The notes: generated by a model from the letters alone, not told the origin. A stretch of 64,000 nucleotides of DNA from Mycolicibacterium nivoides (GCF_003855255.1 NZ_CP034072.1:5607705-5671704); one strand, 5' to 3'; positions 19,669-29,413 are shown, counted from the stretch's first letter. Translations and numbers: made by a program.

Positions 19669-21285
19669 TCAGAATGCAGTCGGGATGCTGGAGCGGGTTT
19701 CGGCGAGATGCCGCATGGAGCGCAGCGCGACGGCCATGATCGTGGCGGTGGGATTCATCCCGGTCGAGGTGACCATGGTGCTGCCGTCCACGATGAACAG
19801 GTTCGGGATGTCATGCGTCCGGCACCATTCGTCGACGACGGAGGTGGCCGGGTCGGTCCCCATCTTGGTGGTGCCCAGCAGATGCCAGGCGCTGTGCCGG
19901 ACCACCGGAATCGGGTGCACCTCAACGGCTCCGGCGGCCTCGTGGGCCTCGACGGCCCGCGCGACGTTGAAGTCGAGCATGCGCCGGCAGTTCTCGCCGA
20001 CCTCGTAGTGGATCTTGGCCGCCGGGATCCCGTCGGAATCGGTGACGTCGGGATCCAGTGTCACGGTGTTGGATTCGTCGGGCAGATCCTCGGTGGTGAT
20101 GCCCCACTCGGTGTAACGGCCGAACGTTCGTCGCAGCCGCGGATGGAAGTTGGCCCCGAAGCCGTCGCGCCAGTTGTCACCGGGCTCCCACAGGGTCTGG
20201 GCCAGCGGGCCGCCGGTCGGCATCAGGTTCCACTTGGCTCCACGCACGAATCCCCGGTCGGTGTCGGTCTCGTAGAACTGCAGGGACTGCAGCGCCTGAC
20301 CGGCCGGACCGAGCCAGGTCTCCATGTCTTCGTCGTAGGCGCCGTACACCGAGGCATAAGGGTGGGTCATCAGCCGCTTGCCGACCAGGCCCGAAGAGTT
20401 CGCCAGGCCGTCAGGAGCCGAGTTCAGCAGGAGGCGGGGCGTCCCGATTCCGTTGGCCGCCAACACCGTTACCCGGGCCGCCTGGTGTTGCAGCGTGCCG
20501 TTGCGGTCGATGTACTCCGCACCGGTCACCAGGCCGCGGTCGTTCATCGTGAGCCGGCTGACCCGGGCGCCGGTGACCAGCTGCACACCGAGCTTGATGG
20601 CGTCACGCCAGTGCGTGATGTCCGTGCTGGCCTTGGCGCCCACAGGGCAACCGGATTCGCAGGCGCCGTAACGCTGGCAGGCTTCCTGGTTCTTGTACTT
20701 CCGCGAAGCGATAGCGTTGGGCGCGGGCCACCAGTGCCAGCCGAGCTTGTCCATTCCCTTGGCGGCCACCAGTCCGTACTTGCCGATCGGCAGCGGCGGC
20801 AGCGGAAAGGTATGCGGGTCCGGGTAGGCCGGATCCCCCTCCAGACCGGACGCCCCGATGTGGTGGGTGACCTCGTCGTAGAACGGGCGCAGGTCCTCGT
20901 AGGAGAAAGGCCAGTCTTCGGCGACGCCGTCGAGGGTCTTGACCCGGAAGTCCGATGGCATGGCCCGCACCCAGTGACCGGAGAACATGATCGTGCTTCC
21001 GCCGACACCGTTGAACATCAGCGGCTCGACCGGGCTCTCGGTGCTGTCGACCGGATAGTCCGCGGAGTTCTGCCGCACGTTGGGGCTGGAATTCCACTGC
21101 TTGAGGCGGGTGAGCTCCCACTCCGGCTTGCCTGCGGTGAAATCGTCGGGCAGGTTCCAGCCGCCCTGCTCCAGGCAGACGACCTTCAGACCCTGCTGGG
21201 CCAGCTCCAGGGCGGCCACGCCGCCGGAGGCCCCGGCCCCCACGATCAGTACGTCGGGTTCGTCATGGATTTCTCGGGTGTTCAC
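19669..21285 (-). CDS. GMC-family FAD oxidoreductase
   Basis: About 538 residues. The N-terminal FAD fold is VLIVGAGASGGVAALELAQQ, with acidic E at the end of the second strand (VVCLEQGG). A GMC signature region lies near 95 (NGVGGSTIMFSGHW). The C-terminal catalytic region has HSAWHLLGTTKMG and FAD closure at DGSTMVTSTGMNPT. A Cys-rich stretch (CQRYGACESGCPVGAK, about 215-230) is a feature of the gluconate/fructose-dehydrogenase-like branch. It likely oxidises a sugar, polyol or other alcohol. GTG 21285 has GGAG eight bases upstream; GTG 21294 is the longer alternative. It heads the operon with the small subunit, permease and PucR gene. Confidence 0.9.
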   Translation of the reverse strand: MNTREIHDEPDVLIVGAGASGGVAALELAQQGLKVVCLEQGGWNLPDDFTAGKPEWELTRLKQWNSSPNVRQNSADYPVDSTESPVEPLMFNGVGGSTIMFSGHWVRAMPSDFRVKTLDGVAEDWPFSYEDLRPFYDEVTHHIGASGLEGDPAYPDPHTFPLPPLPIGKYGLVAAKGMDKLGWHWWPAPNAIASRKYKNQEACQRYGACESGCPVGAKASTDITHWRDAIKLGVQLVTGARVSRLTMNDRGLVTGAEYIDRNGTLQHQAARVTVLAANGIGTPRLLLNSAPDGLANSSGLVGKRLMTHPYASVYGAYDEDMETWLGPAGQALQSLQFYETDTDRGFVRGAKWNLMPTGGPLAQTLWEPGDNWRDGFGANFHPRLRRTFGRYTEWGITTEDLPDESNTVTLDPDVTDSDGIPAAKIHYEVGENCRRMLDFNVARAVEAHEAAGAVEVHPIPVVRHSAWHLLGTTKMGTDPATSVVDEWCRTHDIPNLFIVDGSTMVTSTGMNPTATIMAVALRSMRHLAETRSSIPTAF

Positions 21286-21313
21286 GAGTCGCACTCCAGA
21301 TCAGATGGGCTGC

Positions 21314-21400
21314 TGTGCGATCAATGATGCGTGCGTCACACCTTCGGGAGCGAGAATTGATCCGCACAAAGCGCAGGACCGACCTTGTGCATGCGCACAA
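21314..21400. promoter_or_regulatory. Inverted repeats in the GMC promoter region
   Basis: Two symmetric elements lie upstream of the GMC gene. One is TGTGCGATCAAT (21314-21325) paired with ATTGATCCGCACA (21356-21368), identical apart from a one-base insertion. The other is TTGTGC-ATGC-GCACAA (21385-21400). A PucR-type activator or another regulator could bind here. Assignment is by symmetry only. Confidence 0.4.
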
Positions 21401-21439
21401 ACGCTGTCAACGTCCTGTCAGTTCCGCCGAGTCGCCACC

Positions 21440-22942
21440 TCAACGAGACATGTTCTGTAACCGACGGGCCGCGATCGCCACCGCCAAGGTGGTCAACTGC
21501 CCAGGTTCATCGAGGTCGGTCTCGAGCAGCCGGGCCACCTGGTCGAGCCGGTAGTACAGGGACTGCCTGCGGATATGCAGGCGCTTGGCGGCCTCGGCCT
21601 TGCTGCCCGCGCACGCGATCAGCACTTGCAGCGTGCGGACCAACTCACTGCCCTTGGCCTCGTCGCTGCGTTCGAGTGCGCCGATCTGGTCGTCGACGAA
21701 CTGGCGCATGGCATCGGCATCGCCGTGGCGGGCCAACAGCCGCTCCAGCACGAGCGTCTGGGCACCGATCACCGGTCCGGTCTCACCGAGCCCTTGACCG
21801 AGCCGCAACGTCTCCCGCGCCTCCACCATGGCCTTGGGCAGCATGCCGATCTCATCGACAGTGCGACTGGCTGTGGCGCACAGGTGGTTTCGCGGAAGCC
21901 GGGCAACGCGGGCGGCTTCGCGCACGGCGTCCAGGACGTCCGTCGAGGGCACCCCGGCAGGCATGGCCAGCACGCCGCACAGCAGACCGTCGACGAGTCC
22001 GAAGATGCCGTGGCCGACCTGACGCATCAGCGCATCGGCCACCGAGGCAACCGATTCGACGCGCTGCGGATCGATCGCGACGCAGACGTAGCGTTGGTCC
22101 GCCGTCGCGATACCCGCCGCCCGCAACCGCGATTCGAGCGTGCTGTGTTCGCTCACCTGATTCGCCACCAGCTGATCGAGCACCAACTGCTGCGCCCGAA
22201 GGGTGCCCGCGATGCCGGTCTGCTCGCGCATCAGGCACAGACCCAGCACTGTCGGCGCCCGGTCGAGCACTGCCGCACAGAGCAATTCGGGTACACCTTC
22301 GGGATCCACCGAAAGCCGGCCCCACGCCGTCCCGTCGACCATCACCGGCACCTCGGAACGCGGGCCGCCGGCGCTGTCGCCGATCCCGGACTCGACCATG
22401 ACGCTTCCCGCGTAGTCGCTCAGCCGTGCCGACGTCCCGATCATCGCGGCGACCTGGTCGATCAGCTCGTTCAGGGTCGCGCCGCGGGCGAGGGCCTCCG
22501 ACAGTGCGCGCGAAGTCTCGTCGGCGTAGCGCAGCCGCGAAACCGACCGGTCGATGAGCTCGCTGTTCACCGCCTCGGCCACCTCGGTGAAACGCAGGGT
22601 GGGCGCCAGCTCCACCACGGGGAATCCCAGCGGCAGCGCCTCCTCGACCATCTCCGGCGGTACCTGCTCGAATGTCCGCCCGACCTCGAAGAACAACCCG
22701 GCCACACCGCGTTCGGCCAACCGCCGGATGTACAGCCGGCGGCCGGCGTCGCCCACGTCGAGCAGGCCCACACCGTTGGTCAACAGCACCTCGTCACCGC
22801 GCAGCAGGCCCGCGATGTCGTAGAGATCGGTGGAATGGACCCAACGCACCGGGTGCTCGAGACTGTCATGACCGCTGAGCACGGCAGGACGCGCCGACTG
22901 CAACGACGGGTGCGCCAACACGTCTCTCACGGTCAAGGACAT
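21440..22942 (-). CDS. PucR-family transcriptional regulator (second copy)
   Basis: 500 residues, the same length as the first PucR protein of this locus but clearly divergent from it. The PucR N-domain starts SLTVRDVLAHPSLQSARP. A GAF/GGDEF-like middle follows, then a C-terminal helix-turn-helix (EAAKRLHIRRQSLYYRLDQV, about 460-480). The ATG at 22942 is where the domain starts; the open frame extends further upstream without support. It is divergent from the epimerase-SDR-creatininase operon and most likely controls it. A small inverted repeat lies in the intergenic region. Confidence 0.9.
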   Translation of the reverse strand: MSLTVRDVLAHPSLQSARPAVLSGHDSLEHPVRWVHSTDLYDIAGLLRGDEVLLTNGVGLLDVGDAGRRLYIRRLAERGVAGLFFEVGRTFEQVPPEMVEEALPLGFPVVELAPTLRFTEVAEAVNSELIDRSVSRLRYADETSRALSEALARGATLNELIDQVAAMIGTSARLSDYAGSVMVESGIGDSAGGPRSEVPVMVDGTAWGRLSVDPEGVPELLCAAVLDRAPTVLGLCLMREQTGIAGTLRAQQLVLDQLVANQVSEHSTLESRLRAAGIATADQRYVCVAIDPQRVESVASVADALMRQVGHGIFGLVDGLLCGVLAMPAGVPSTDVLDAVREAARVARLPRNHLCATASRTVDEIGMLPKAMVEARETLRLGQGLGETGPVIGAQTLVLERLLARHGDADAMRQFVDDQIGALERSDEAKGSELVRTLQVLIACAGSKAEAAKRLHIRRQSLYYRLDQVARLLETDLDEPGQLTTLAVAIAARRLQNMSR

Positions 22943-22980
22943 ACGACAGTATGACCCATGGAACCCCTCAAACCTATGAC

Positions 22981-22994
22981 ACAACGTCCGTTGT
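22981..22994. promoter_or_regulatory. Candidate PucR operator
   Basis: ACAACG, two bases, CGTTGT: a perfect 6-bp inverted repeat between the second pucR gene and the divergent catabolic operon. Location favours a regulator site; binding is inferred. Confidence 0.35.
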
Positions 22995-23125
22995 CGCAGG
23001 GCCGACAGGCAGGCATTCTGGTCCACATAGGAGTGAGGAGCACACGTGACGGTCACACCGACGTCCGGACACTCCTCTGATCATGTTGCAGCACAAGACG
23101 ATTACCCCGATAGAGGAAGATTGCC

Positions 23126-24043
23126 ATGACCACACTCGTCACCGGCGGCCGCGGCTTCGTCGGCCGCCACGTGGTGGACCAGTTGCTCGCCGACGGCGAA
23201 CGCGTCGTCATGTACAACCGCGACTACTCCGTCGACCCCCGGGACGGAGTCGTGGCGGTCCTCGGCGAGCTGTTCGACATCCCGCGCCTGACCGAGACCC
23301 TCCGCACCTACGAGGTGGACCGCATCATCCACACCGCCGGCCAGAGTCATCCGGCGATCTCGATCGAACTGCCGGTCACCACCTTCGCGGCCAATGCCGA
23401 TGGCACGCTTGCGGTTTACGAAGCAGCCCGGATGACCGGCGTGCGTCGCATCGTGTTCTTCTCCTCGGAGTGCGCCCTGGGCAACATCACCGAGGACGGA
23501 CCCGTCACCGAGGACGTCAAGCCGGCGCCCACTACCGTCTACGGCGTCACCAAGGTGGCGGGCGAACTGCTGGGCAGCGCCTACAACTCCCTCTACGACA
23601 TGGAAATCGTCTCGCTGCGCATCACCGAGGTGTACGGACCGGGCCTGTGGATGCCCAGCCTGCTGGGCGACATGATCCGGGCCGGCCTGCGCGGTGAGAC
23701 CTTCACCCTCGAATCCGGCGGTGACCACGGGTTCCAGTTCGTCTACGTCGACGACGTCGCCACCGCCGCCCGGTTGGCGTCCACCACCGCCAACCTGACC
23801 CAGCAGGCGTACTTCGTCTCGGGCGGCGATCGGATGACGGTCTTCGAGACCGCCGACCTGCTGAAGAAGTTCCTGCCCGACGCCCGCTTCGACATCGGTC
23901 CGGGCTACCTGCCCGACTGGGATCGACAGGTCCGGTTCGATCTGAGCCGGTCCGAGCGCGACCTCGGCTACGTACCGGGATGGGCGCTGGAGAAAGGTCT
24001 GGAGAAGCAGATCGAATGGCTGAGAGGACACGCACATGGGTGA
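23126..24043 (+). CDS. NAD(P)-dependent epimerase/dehydratase (extended SDR)
   Basis: 305 residues. The Rossmann motif TGGRGFVG is at 7-14, a Ser-rich strand FFSSECALG near 113, and the catalytic YGVTK near 140. YGPGLW and a loop with FQFVYVDDVA near 205 are typical of nucleotide-sugar epimerases and related UDP-hexose or sterol-type SDRs. It acts on a sugar-like or other hydroxylated substrate with NAD(P). An AGAGGA-like site precedes the ATG at 23126. First gene of an operon with an SDR (8-base overlap) and a creatininase. It could process the carbonyl product of the GMC oxidoreductase encoded nearby (inference). Confidence 0.87.
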   Translation: MTTLVTGGRGFVGRHVVDQLLADGERVVMYNRDYSVDPRDGVVAVLGELFDIPRLTETLRTYEVDRIIHTAGQSHPAISIELPVTTFAANADGTLAVYEAARMTGVRRIVFFSSECALGNITEDGPVTEDVKPAPTTVYGVTKVAGELLGSAYNSLYDMEIVSLRITEVYGPGLWMPSLLGDMIRAGLRGETFTLESGGDHGFQFVYVDDVATAARLASTTANLTQQAYFVSGGDRMTVFETADLLKKFLPDARFDIGPGYLPDWDRQVRFDLSRSERDLGYVPGWALEKGLEKQIEWLRGHAHG

Positions 24044-24833
24044 GATGACAAACCGCATTGCCCTGGTGAGCGGGGCCTCCTCCGGGATCGGGCTGGCCAC
24101 CGCCGCCACCCTGGCCCGCGAAGGGGCCGACGTCGCCGTGCTGGCCCGGCCGCAGGACGACCTGACCGAAGCCGTCCGCGTTGTCGAGGAGCACGGCAGG
24201 CGCGCGCTGGCGGTCAGTGTCGACGTGCGGGATTCGGCCGCGGTACGCGCGGCGTTCGAACAAGTGGAAGACCAACTCGGTCCGATTGATGCGGTGCTCA
24301 ACAACGCCGGAATATCCCGCGTCGCACCGCTTATCGAGACGACCGACGAGATCCTCGACGACCTGATGTCGATCAACGTGGCCGGATCGTTCTACGTGCT
24401 GCGCGAGGCGGCCCGCGTCATGCAGCCCCGGGGCGCCGGCGCCATCGTCAACACCGGCTCAGAACTGGCGCTCATGGGCCAGCCCGGCTTCGTCGCCTAC
24501 ACCGCCACCAAGGGCGCCATCGTGTCGATGACCCGCAGCGCCGCAGCGGAACTGGTGTCCTGGGGCATCCGGGTGAACTCGGTGTGTCCCGGCACCACCC
24601 GGACCCCTTTGTTGATGGTCGAGTTCGAGGACAGCGCCGACCCCGAGGCCGAGATCGCCGAAATCGCGGCCAGTGTCGCCGCCGGACGGTTCGGCGAACC
24701 GCAGGAGATCGCCGAGGCCGTGGTGTTCCTGCTGTCCGACCGGGCCAGCTATGCGGTCGGCACACACCTCGTCGTCGACGGCGGACGATCCAGCTGCATT
24801 CCCGCCGGCAACATCGGCGTTTCCCACCAGTGA
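24036..24833 (+). CDS. Short-chain dehydrogenase/reductase (classical SDR)
   Basis: 265 residues. Cofactor motif SGASSGIGLA at about 11-20, LNNAG near 92, catalytic Ser in NTGSELAL near 143, and YTATK near 156. The proline-rich NSVCPGTTRTPL after it is typical. It oxidises or reduces an alcohol/ketone with NAD(H) or NADP(H). The start at 24036 has AGAGGA seven bases upstream and overlaps the epimerase stop. ATG 24045 is a shorter alternative. Its operon position suggests a step in the same pathway as the creatininase. Confidence 0.9.
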   Translation: MGEMTNRIALVSGASSGIGLATAATLAREGADVAVLARPQDDLTEAVRVVEEHGRRALAVSVDVRDSAAVRAAFEQVEDQLGPIDAVLNNAGISRVAPLIETTDEILDDLMSINVAGSFYVLREAARVMQPRGAGAIVNTGSELALMGQPGFVAYTATKGAIVSMTRSAAAELVSWGIRVNSVCPGTTRTPLLMVEFEDSADPEAEIAEIAASVAAGRFGEPQEIAEAVVFLLSDRASYAVGTHLVVDGGRSSCIPAGNIGVSHQ

Positions 24834-24847
24834 CAAGGAATTTCGAC

Positions 24848-25621
24848 ATGGCTGAACAGAGACCCCGCATGTACCGGGACATGACCTGGCCGGAGATCGC
24901 CGAGGCGGCCCGGGCCGACATCCCGGTCGCCATCCCGATCGGCTCGACCGAGCAGCACGGCCACCACCTGCCGGTCTGCACCGACTGGCTCATCCCCGAG
25001 AAGCTGCTGGAGGAGGCCAGCCGCCGGACCGACCTGGTCGTCGGGCAGTTCGTCCCGTTCGGATACCGCAGTCGCCCGGGTAGCGGTGGCGGACAACATA
25101 TCCCGGGCACCCTGTCGCTGCGGGCCACCACGTACATCGCGCTGCTCGAGGACATCCTCAGTGAGCTGAAGCGGGCCGGGTTCCGCAACATCGTGCTCTA
25201 CAACTGGCACTACGAGAACAGCGGCTTCATCTACGAGCCCGCATTCCTGATCTCCGAGAAGCACCCGGACCTGAAGATCCTGGTGATGGAGGACGCCAAC
25301 CCCGACTTCACCGCGGACCGCCAACAGGCCATCTGGCCGGACGGTTTCCCGGGCCTGGCGCTCGAGCATGCCGCCGTGATCGAGACCTCGCTACTGCTGC
25401 ATCATGCGCCGCACCTGGTGCGGCCCGAGCACATCAAGGCCGACGCTCCCCAACGAGTCGTCAACCACGATGTGCTGCCGATCGACACCCGGATGTCCAC
25501 CGCCAGCGGTGTCTTGTCGTCTCCCGAGGCCGCCACCGCCGAGAAGGGCAAGATGCTCACCGAGTGGATGGTCGACCGGCTGGTGGCGATCCTGGACGAG
25601 GAATTCGCCGAGCGCCGCTGA
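24848..25621 (+). CDS. Creatininase-type amidohydrolase
   Basis: 257 residues. Metal-site motifs are IGSTEQHGHHLPVCTDW near 33-49 (Glu, His and Asp ligands), GGGQHIPGTLSL near 85, YNWHYENSGF near 120 and ALEHAAVIETS near 173. HYENS and the ALEHxxVxETSL block resemble true creatininase from Pseudomonas more than the broad family version (NGHGGN). Creatininase hydrolyses creatinine to creatine using two metal ions. Mycofactocin MftE belongs to the same superfamily, but no mycofactocin genes are present here. The assignment to creatinine is likely but not certain. No creatinase or sarcosine oxidase gene adjoins. Confidence 0.78.
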   Translation: MAEQRPRMYRDMTWPEIAEAARADIPVAIPIGSTEQHGHHLPVCTDWLIPEKLLEEASRRTDLVVGQFVPFGYRSRPGSGGGQHIPGTLSLRATTYIALLEDILSELKRAGFRNIVLYNWHYENSGFIYEPAFLISEKHPDLKILVMEDANPDFTADRQQAIWPDGFPGLALEHAAVIETSLLLHHAPHLVRPEHIKADAPQRVVNHDVLPIDTRMSTASGVLSSPEAATAEKGKMLTEWMVDRLVAILDEEFAERR

Positions 25622-25637
25622 TTTTCCTCTTCCCCTT

Positions 25638-25707
25638 GCACCGCGAGCGACCGTGTCTGTACGCCAACACGCCGTAATCTGCGTACTTTTGGGGTCGCTC
25701 GCGGTGC
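25638..25707. terminator. Long nested inverted repeat between convergent genes
   Basis: A 15-bp perfect stem (25638-25652 against 25693-25707) encloses a second 6-bp stem (GTACGC at 25659-25664, GCGTAC at 25681-25686). It lies between the convergent creatininase and lpdA stop codons, so it could end transcription from both sides. There is a T run of four to five at 25687-25690 on the plus strand. Confidence 0.6.
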
Positions 25708-25714
25708 TGGGTTG

Positions 25715-27082
25715 TCACCCGTGCAGGTGGAGTGGTGCTCCGGACACGGCCATCAGCGCCTCTCCCAACGCCTCGTTCTGCGTGGGGTGGGCGTGGACGA
25801 ATCGGGCGGCCTCGTCGGCCTTGACGCCGAGGTTGTAGAGCATCTGGGCCTCACCGATCAGCTCCGAAACGCCGTGGCCGATCATGTGCACGCCCGCCAC
25901 CGTGCCGGCCGGGTCGACAACGAGCTTGATCGCCCCGGACGCCTTGAGGATCTGGCTGCGCCCGTTGCCGGCCAGGTCATAGGTGACGGTTTCCACCCCG
26001 TCGCCGTAGCGTTCCCGCGCCGCCTCCTCGGTGAGCCCCACCGAGGCGATCTCGGGGTTGCAGTAGGTGACCCGTGGGATACCGAGGTCCGCGACGGGCT
26101 CGGGGTTACGCCCGGCGATCTGCTCGGCGACGAAGATGCCCTGCTGAAACGCCCGGTGCGCCAACTGGAGTCCACCGACGATGTCGCCGATCGCGTACAC
26201 GCTCGGCACGCTCGTGTGCAGTGCGTCGTCGGTCACCACGAACCCGCGGTCGAGTGTCACCCCGGCCTCGGCGAGTCCGAGGTCGGCGGTACGTGGGGAC
26301 CGGCCGACGGCTACCAGCAGCACATCGGCGGACAACTCGTCGCCGGACTCCATGGTCACGCGCACTTCGCCGCGATCGGTGGCGACCGCGGTCAGCCGGG
26401 CTCCGGTTTTGGCGGTGATCCGGCGGCGCCGGAACAACCGCTCCAGATAGGTGGAGATGGCGGCGTCCTCATTGGGCACCAGCCGTGGCAGCGCTTCGAC
26501 GATGGTCACCTTGGTGCCGAACGAGGCCCACAGACTGGCGAATTCGACGCCGATCACGCCGCCGCCGAGGATGATCGCCGATTCGGGGATGGTCTCCAGT
26601 TCCAGGGCCTGATCGCTGGTGAGTACCCGATCGGACGGCGCGATGAGTCCGGGGAGCTTCGGCGCCGACCCGGTGGCCAGCACGATCGATTTTCCGGTGA
26701 TGGTGGTGCCGTCGACCTCGACGGTGGTGGGCCCGGTCAGTCTGCCCCGGCCGTTGACGACGGTGATGCCGAGCGTGTCGATCAGCCCGGAAAGCCCCTT
26801 GTGCAGGCGTGCCACCACGGTGTTCTTGAAGCCGTGCAGCTTCTCCGGGTCGACACCGTGGAACGCCACGTTGACCCCGAATTGTGCTGCGGTGCGGGCA
26901 GTATCGGCGACCTCGGCCGCATGCAACAGCGCCTTGGTGGGGATGCAGCCGCGGTGCAGGCAGGTGCCGCCCACCTGGGCCTCGTCGATCAGGATGACAG
27001 ACAACCCAAGCTGCGACGCACGGATCGCGGCGGCGTACCCGCCGGGGCCGCCGCCGAGGATGACGACATCTGCTGTACTCAC
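25715..27082 (-). CDS. lpdA: Dihydrolipoyl dehydrogenase
   Basis: 455 residues. FAD motif [13 protein letters not shown], redox-active disulfide [17 protein letters not shown] (Cys pair about 40-45), NAD motif near 170-180 ([12 protein letters not shown]) and C-terminal HAHPTQNEA with the catalytic His-Glu pair. It reoxidises the dihydrolipoyl arm of a lipoylated protein, here most likely GcvH, passing electrons to NAD+. The GTG start at 27082 overlaps the lipA stop (GTGA) and has AAGGAG upstream. As the last gene of the glycine operon it can serve as the L protein. A separate pyruvate-dehydrogenase Lpd is expected elsewhere in the genome. Confidence 0.95.
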   Translation of the reverse strand: MSTADVVILGGGPGGYAAAIRASQLGLSVILIDEAQVGGTCLHRGCIPTKALLHAAEVADTARTAAQFGVNVAFHGVDPEKLHGFKNTVVARLHKGLSGLIDTLGITVVNGRGRLTGPTTVEVDGTTITGKSIVLATGSAPKLPGLIAPSDRVLTSDQALELETIPESAIILGGGVIGVEFASLWASFGTKVTIVEALPRLVPNEDAAISTYLERLFRRRRITAKTGARLTAVATDRGEVRVTMESGDELSADVLLVAVGRSPRTADLGLAEAGVTLDRGFVVTDDALHTSVPSVYAIGDIVGGLQLAHRAFQQGIFVAEQIAGRNPEPVADLGIPRVTYCNPEIASVGLTEEAARERYGDGVETVTYDLAGNGRSQILKASGAIKLVVDPAGTVAGVHMIGHGVSELIGEAQMLYNLGVKADEAARFVHAHPTQNEALGEALMAVSGAPLHLHG

Positions 27083-28020
27083 GAATGGCTCCTTGAAAGT
27101 TTGATTGCGGTACGTGCCTGGGTGTAGAGCCGCCCGGCCCGGTAGGACGAACGCACCAGCGGGCCGGACATCACTCCGAGGAAGCCGATCTCGCGGGCGA
27201 TGCCGTCGAGGTCGGTGAACTCGTCTGGGGTGACCCAGCGTTCGATGGGGTGGTGCCGCGGCGTGGGCCGCAGGTACTGGGTGATGGTGATCAGCTGGCA
27301 TCCGGCAGCATGCAGATCCCGCAGGGCCTGCACGATCTCCTCGATGGTCTCCCCCATGCCGAGGATCAGGTTCGACTTCGTGATCAGGTCTTGGCTGCGG
27401 GCCCGTTCGATCACCCCGAGCGAGCGCTCGTAGTCGAAGCCGGGCCGGATGCGGCGGAAGATCCGCGGCACGGTTTCCAGATTGTGCGCAAGGACTTCCG
27501 GTGCCGCATCGAAGACTTCGTCGAGTTGTTCGGGGGTACCGGTGAAATCGGGGATGAGCAGTTCGACGCCGGTCCCCGGGCAGGCCGCATGGATCTGGCG
27601 CACGGTCTCGGCGTACAACCACGCGCCGCCGTCGGTCAGGTCGTCGCGCGCCACCCCGGTCACGGTCGCGTAGCGCAACTGCATCTGCGCCACGGATTCG
27701 GCCACCCGCCGGGGTTCATCCCGGTCCAGCGGCTCGGGGCGTCCGGTGGCGATCTGGCAGAAATCGCAGCGCCGCGTGCATTGGTCACCGCCGATCAGGA
27801 AGGTCGCCTCGCGGGCTTCCCAGCATTCGAAGATGTTGGGGCAGCCCGCTTCCTGACACACCGTGTGCAGGTCGTTGCGCTGCACGAGCGAGGCCAGCTC
27901 ACGGTATTCGGGTCCGGTCCGCAGCTGCGTCTTCATCCAAGCCGGTTTGCGTTCGACCGGGGTCTGCGCGTTGCGGACCTCCAGGCGCAGCAGGCGGCGA
28001 CCTTCCGGGGTGACGGTCAT
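27079..28020 (-). CDS. lipA: Lipoyl synthase
   Basis: 313 residues. Radical-SAM [4Fe-4S] motif CTRRCDFC, and a second LipA-specific cluster [12 protein letters not shown] (CX4CX5C), which supplies the inserted sulfur. [18 protein letters not shown] and the C-terminal Arg-Ser-Ser-Tyr-Arg-Ala motif ([11 protein letters not shown]) are all present. It inserts two sulfurs into octanoyl-lysine on a lipoyl domain. The start chosen is ATG 28020, six bases after the sdaA stop. A house-keeping lipA-lipB pair is expected elsewhere, so this copy looks dedicated to lipoylating GcvH of this operon; a LipB or LipM is absent here. Confidence 0.95.
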   Translation of the reverse strand: MTVTPEGRRLLRLEVRNAQTPVERKPAWMKTQLRTGPEYRELASLVQRNDLHTVCQEAGCPNIFECWEAREATFLIGGDQCTRRCDFCQIATGRPEPLDRDEPRRVAESVAQMQLRYATVTGVARDDLTDGGAWLYAETVRQIHAACPGTGVELLIPDFTGTPEQLDEVFDAAPEVLAHNLETVPRIFRRIRPGFDYERSLGVIERARSQDLITKSNLILGMGETIEEIVQALRDLHAAGCQLITITQYLRPTPRHHPIERWVTPDEFTDLDGIAREIGFLGVMSGPLVRSSYRAGRLYTQARTAIKLSRSHS

Positions 28021-28025
28021 ATCCC

Positions 28026-29411
28026 TCAGCATTCGACGACGTTGACGGAGACGTTGACTGCCAGCCCGCCCATGGATGTCTCCTTGTACTTGGCGCTCAT
28101 GTCCATCCCGGTGGCACGCATCGTCTCGATGACCTGGTCCAGGCTCACCCGGTGGGTGCCGTCACCGCGCAGCGCCATGCGGGCGGCGTTGATCGCCTTG
28201 CCCGCCGAGATGGCGTTGCGCTCGATGCACGGGATCTGCACCAGGCCGCCGATCGGATCGCACGTGAGGCCGAGGCTGTGCTCCATGGCGATCTCTGCGG
28301 CATTCTCGACCTGTCGCGGTGTGCCACCCAGGATTTCGGCCAGGCCGCCCGCGGCCATCGACGCCGCGGAGCCGACCTCACCCTGACAACCGACCTCGGC
28401 TCCCGAGATCGAGGCCCGCTCCTTGTACAGCGATCCGATCGCTCCGGCGGTCAGCAGGAACCGGACGGTGGTGTCGTCCGGGTCGGCGATTCCGGACGGG
28501 GTGTAGCGCAACGCGTAGTGCAGCACCGCCGGGATGATCCCGGCCGCCCCGTTGGTCGGCGCGGTCACGATCCGGCCGCCCGATGCGTTTTCCTCATTGA
28601 CCGCGAGTGCCACCAGGTTCACCCAGTCCTCGGCGAAGGCCGGATCACGCTGCGGGTCTTCGGCGTCGAGCCGGACGAACCAGTCCCTGGCGCGGCGGCG
28701 GACCTGCAGGTTGCCCGGCAGATAGCCATCGCGGGCCATCCCGTTGGCCTGGCACGCGACCATGACGTCGCGGATGTGCAGGAGACGTGCCCGCACCTCT
28801 GCTTCGCTCCGGTTCACGCGTTCCTGCCGCATCATCGCCTGGCTCACCGACAGCCCGTCCCGCTCGGTCAGGGCCAGCAGTTCGGCGGCCGAGTGGAACG
28901 AGCCGTCGGCGTCTGCTCCCGCCCCTTCCTGCTGAGCCGGTGCACTTTCGGTGACGACGAAACCGCCTCCCACCGAGAAGTAGGTCTCGCGGTAGAGCAC
29001 GTCACCACCTGCCGAGAACGCCGTCAATGTCATGGCATTCGGGTGCTGGGCGAGCTGGCGGCCCGGTTGCAGATGCATGTCGGATTCGGTCAGCGCGATG
29101 ACGATCCGGCCGGCCAGTTGGATCTTTCCGTCGGCCCGAATGGTCGCCAGCCGCCGTTCCATCTCGTCGGTCTCGATCGTCTCGGGCCGGTAGCCCTCGA
29201 GACCAAGCAGGATGGCCGGCATGGTGCCGTGCCCGGCACCGGTCGCCGCCAGCGAGCCGAACAGATCCACACCGACCTCGGCGACGTGATCGACCATGTC
29301 GCGACCGACGAGTTCGTCGACGAACATCCCGGCCGCCCGCATCGGGCCGACGGTGTGTGAGCTCGACGGGCCGATCCCCACCGAGAACAGGTCGAACACG
29401 CTGACCGCCAT
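28026..29411 (-). CDS. sdaA: L-serine dehydratase (iron-sulfur, single chain)
   Basis: 461 residues. The N-terminal beta domain starts [20 protein letters not shown], with the SSSHT substrate motif. The C-terminal alpha domain has [19 protein letters not shown] and IERN, supplying the Cys ligands of the [4Fe-4S] cluster, then [18 protein letters not shown]. It converts L-serine to pyruvate and ammonia. The ATG at 29411 is two bases after the glyA stop; the stop lies six bases before lipA. In this operon it turns serine made by GlyA from glycine into pyruvate, giving a complete glycine-to-pyruvate route. Confidence 0.96.
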   Translation of the reverse strand: MAVSVFDLFSVGIGPSSSHTVGPMRAAGMFVDELVGRDMVDHVAEVGVDLFGSLAATGAGHGTMPAILLGLEGYRPETIETDEMERRLATIRADGKIQLAGRIVIALTESDMHLQPGRQLAQHPNAMTLTAFSAGGDVLYRETYFSVGGGFVVTESAPAQQEGAGADADGSFHSAAELLALTERDGLSVSQAMMRQERVNRSEAEVRARLLHIRDVMVACQANGMARDGYLPGNLQVRRRARDWFVRLDAEDPQRDPAFAEDWVNLVALAVNEENASGGRIVTAPTNGAAGIIPAVLHYALRYTPSGIADPDDTTVRFLLTAGAIGSLYKERASISGAEVGCQGEVGSAASMAAGGLAEILGGTPRQVENAAEIAMEHSLGLTCDPIGGLVQIPCIERNAISAGKAINAARMALRGDGTHRVSLDQVIETMRATGMDMSAKYKETSMGGLAVNVSVNVVEC

Positions 29412-29413
29412 GG

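Noticed and set aside
19669..25621. Mycofactocin cluster (creatininase plus GMC oxidoreductase)
   Set aside because: MftE is a creatininase relative and MftG is a GMC protein, but no MftA precursor, MftB, MftC radical-SAM or MftF glycosyltransferase is present, and the creatininase motifs resemble true creatininase. The GMC protein instead pairs with a gluconate 2-dehydrogenase-type subunit.
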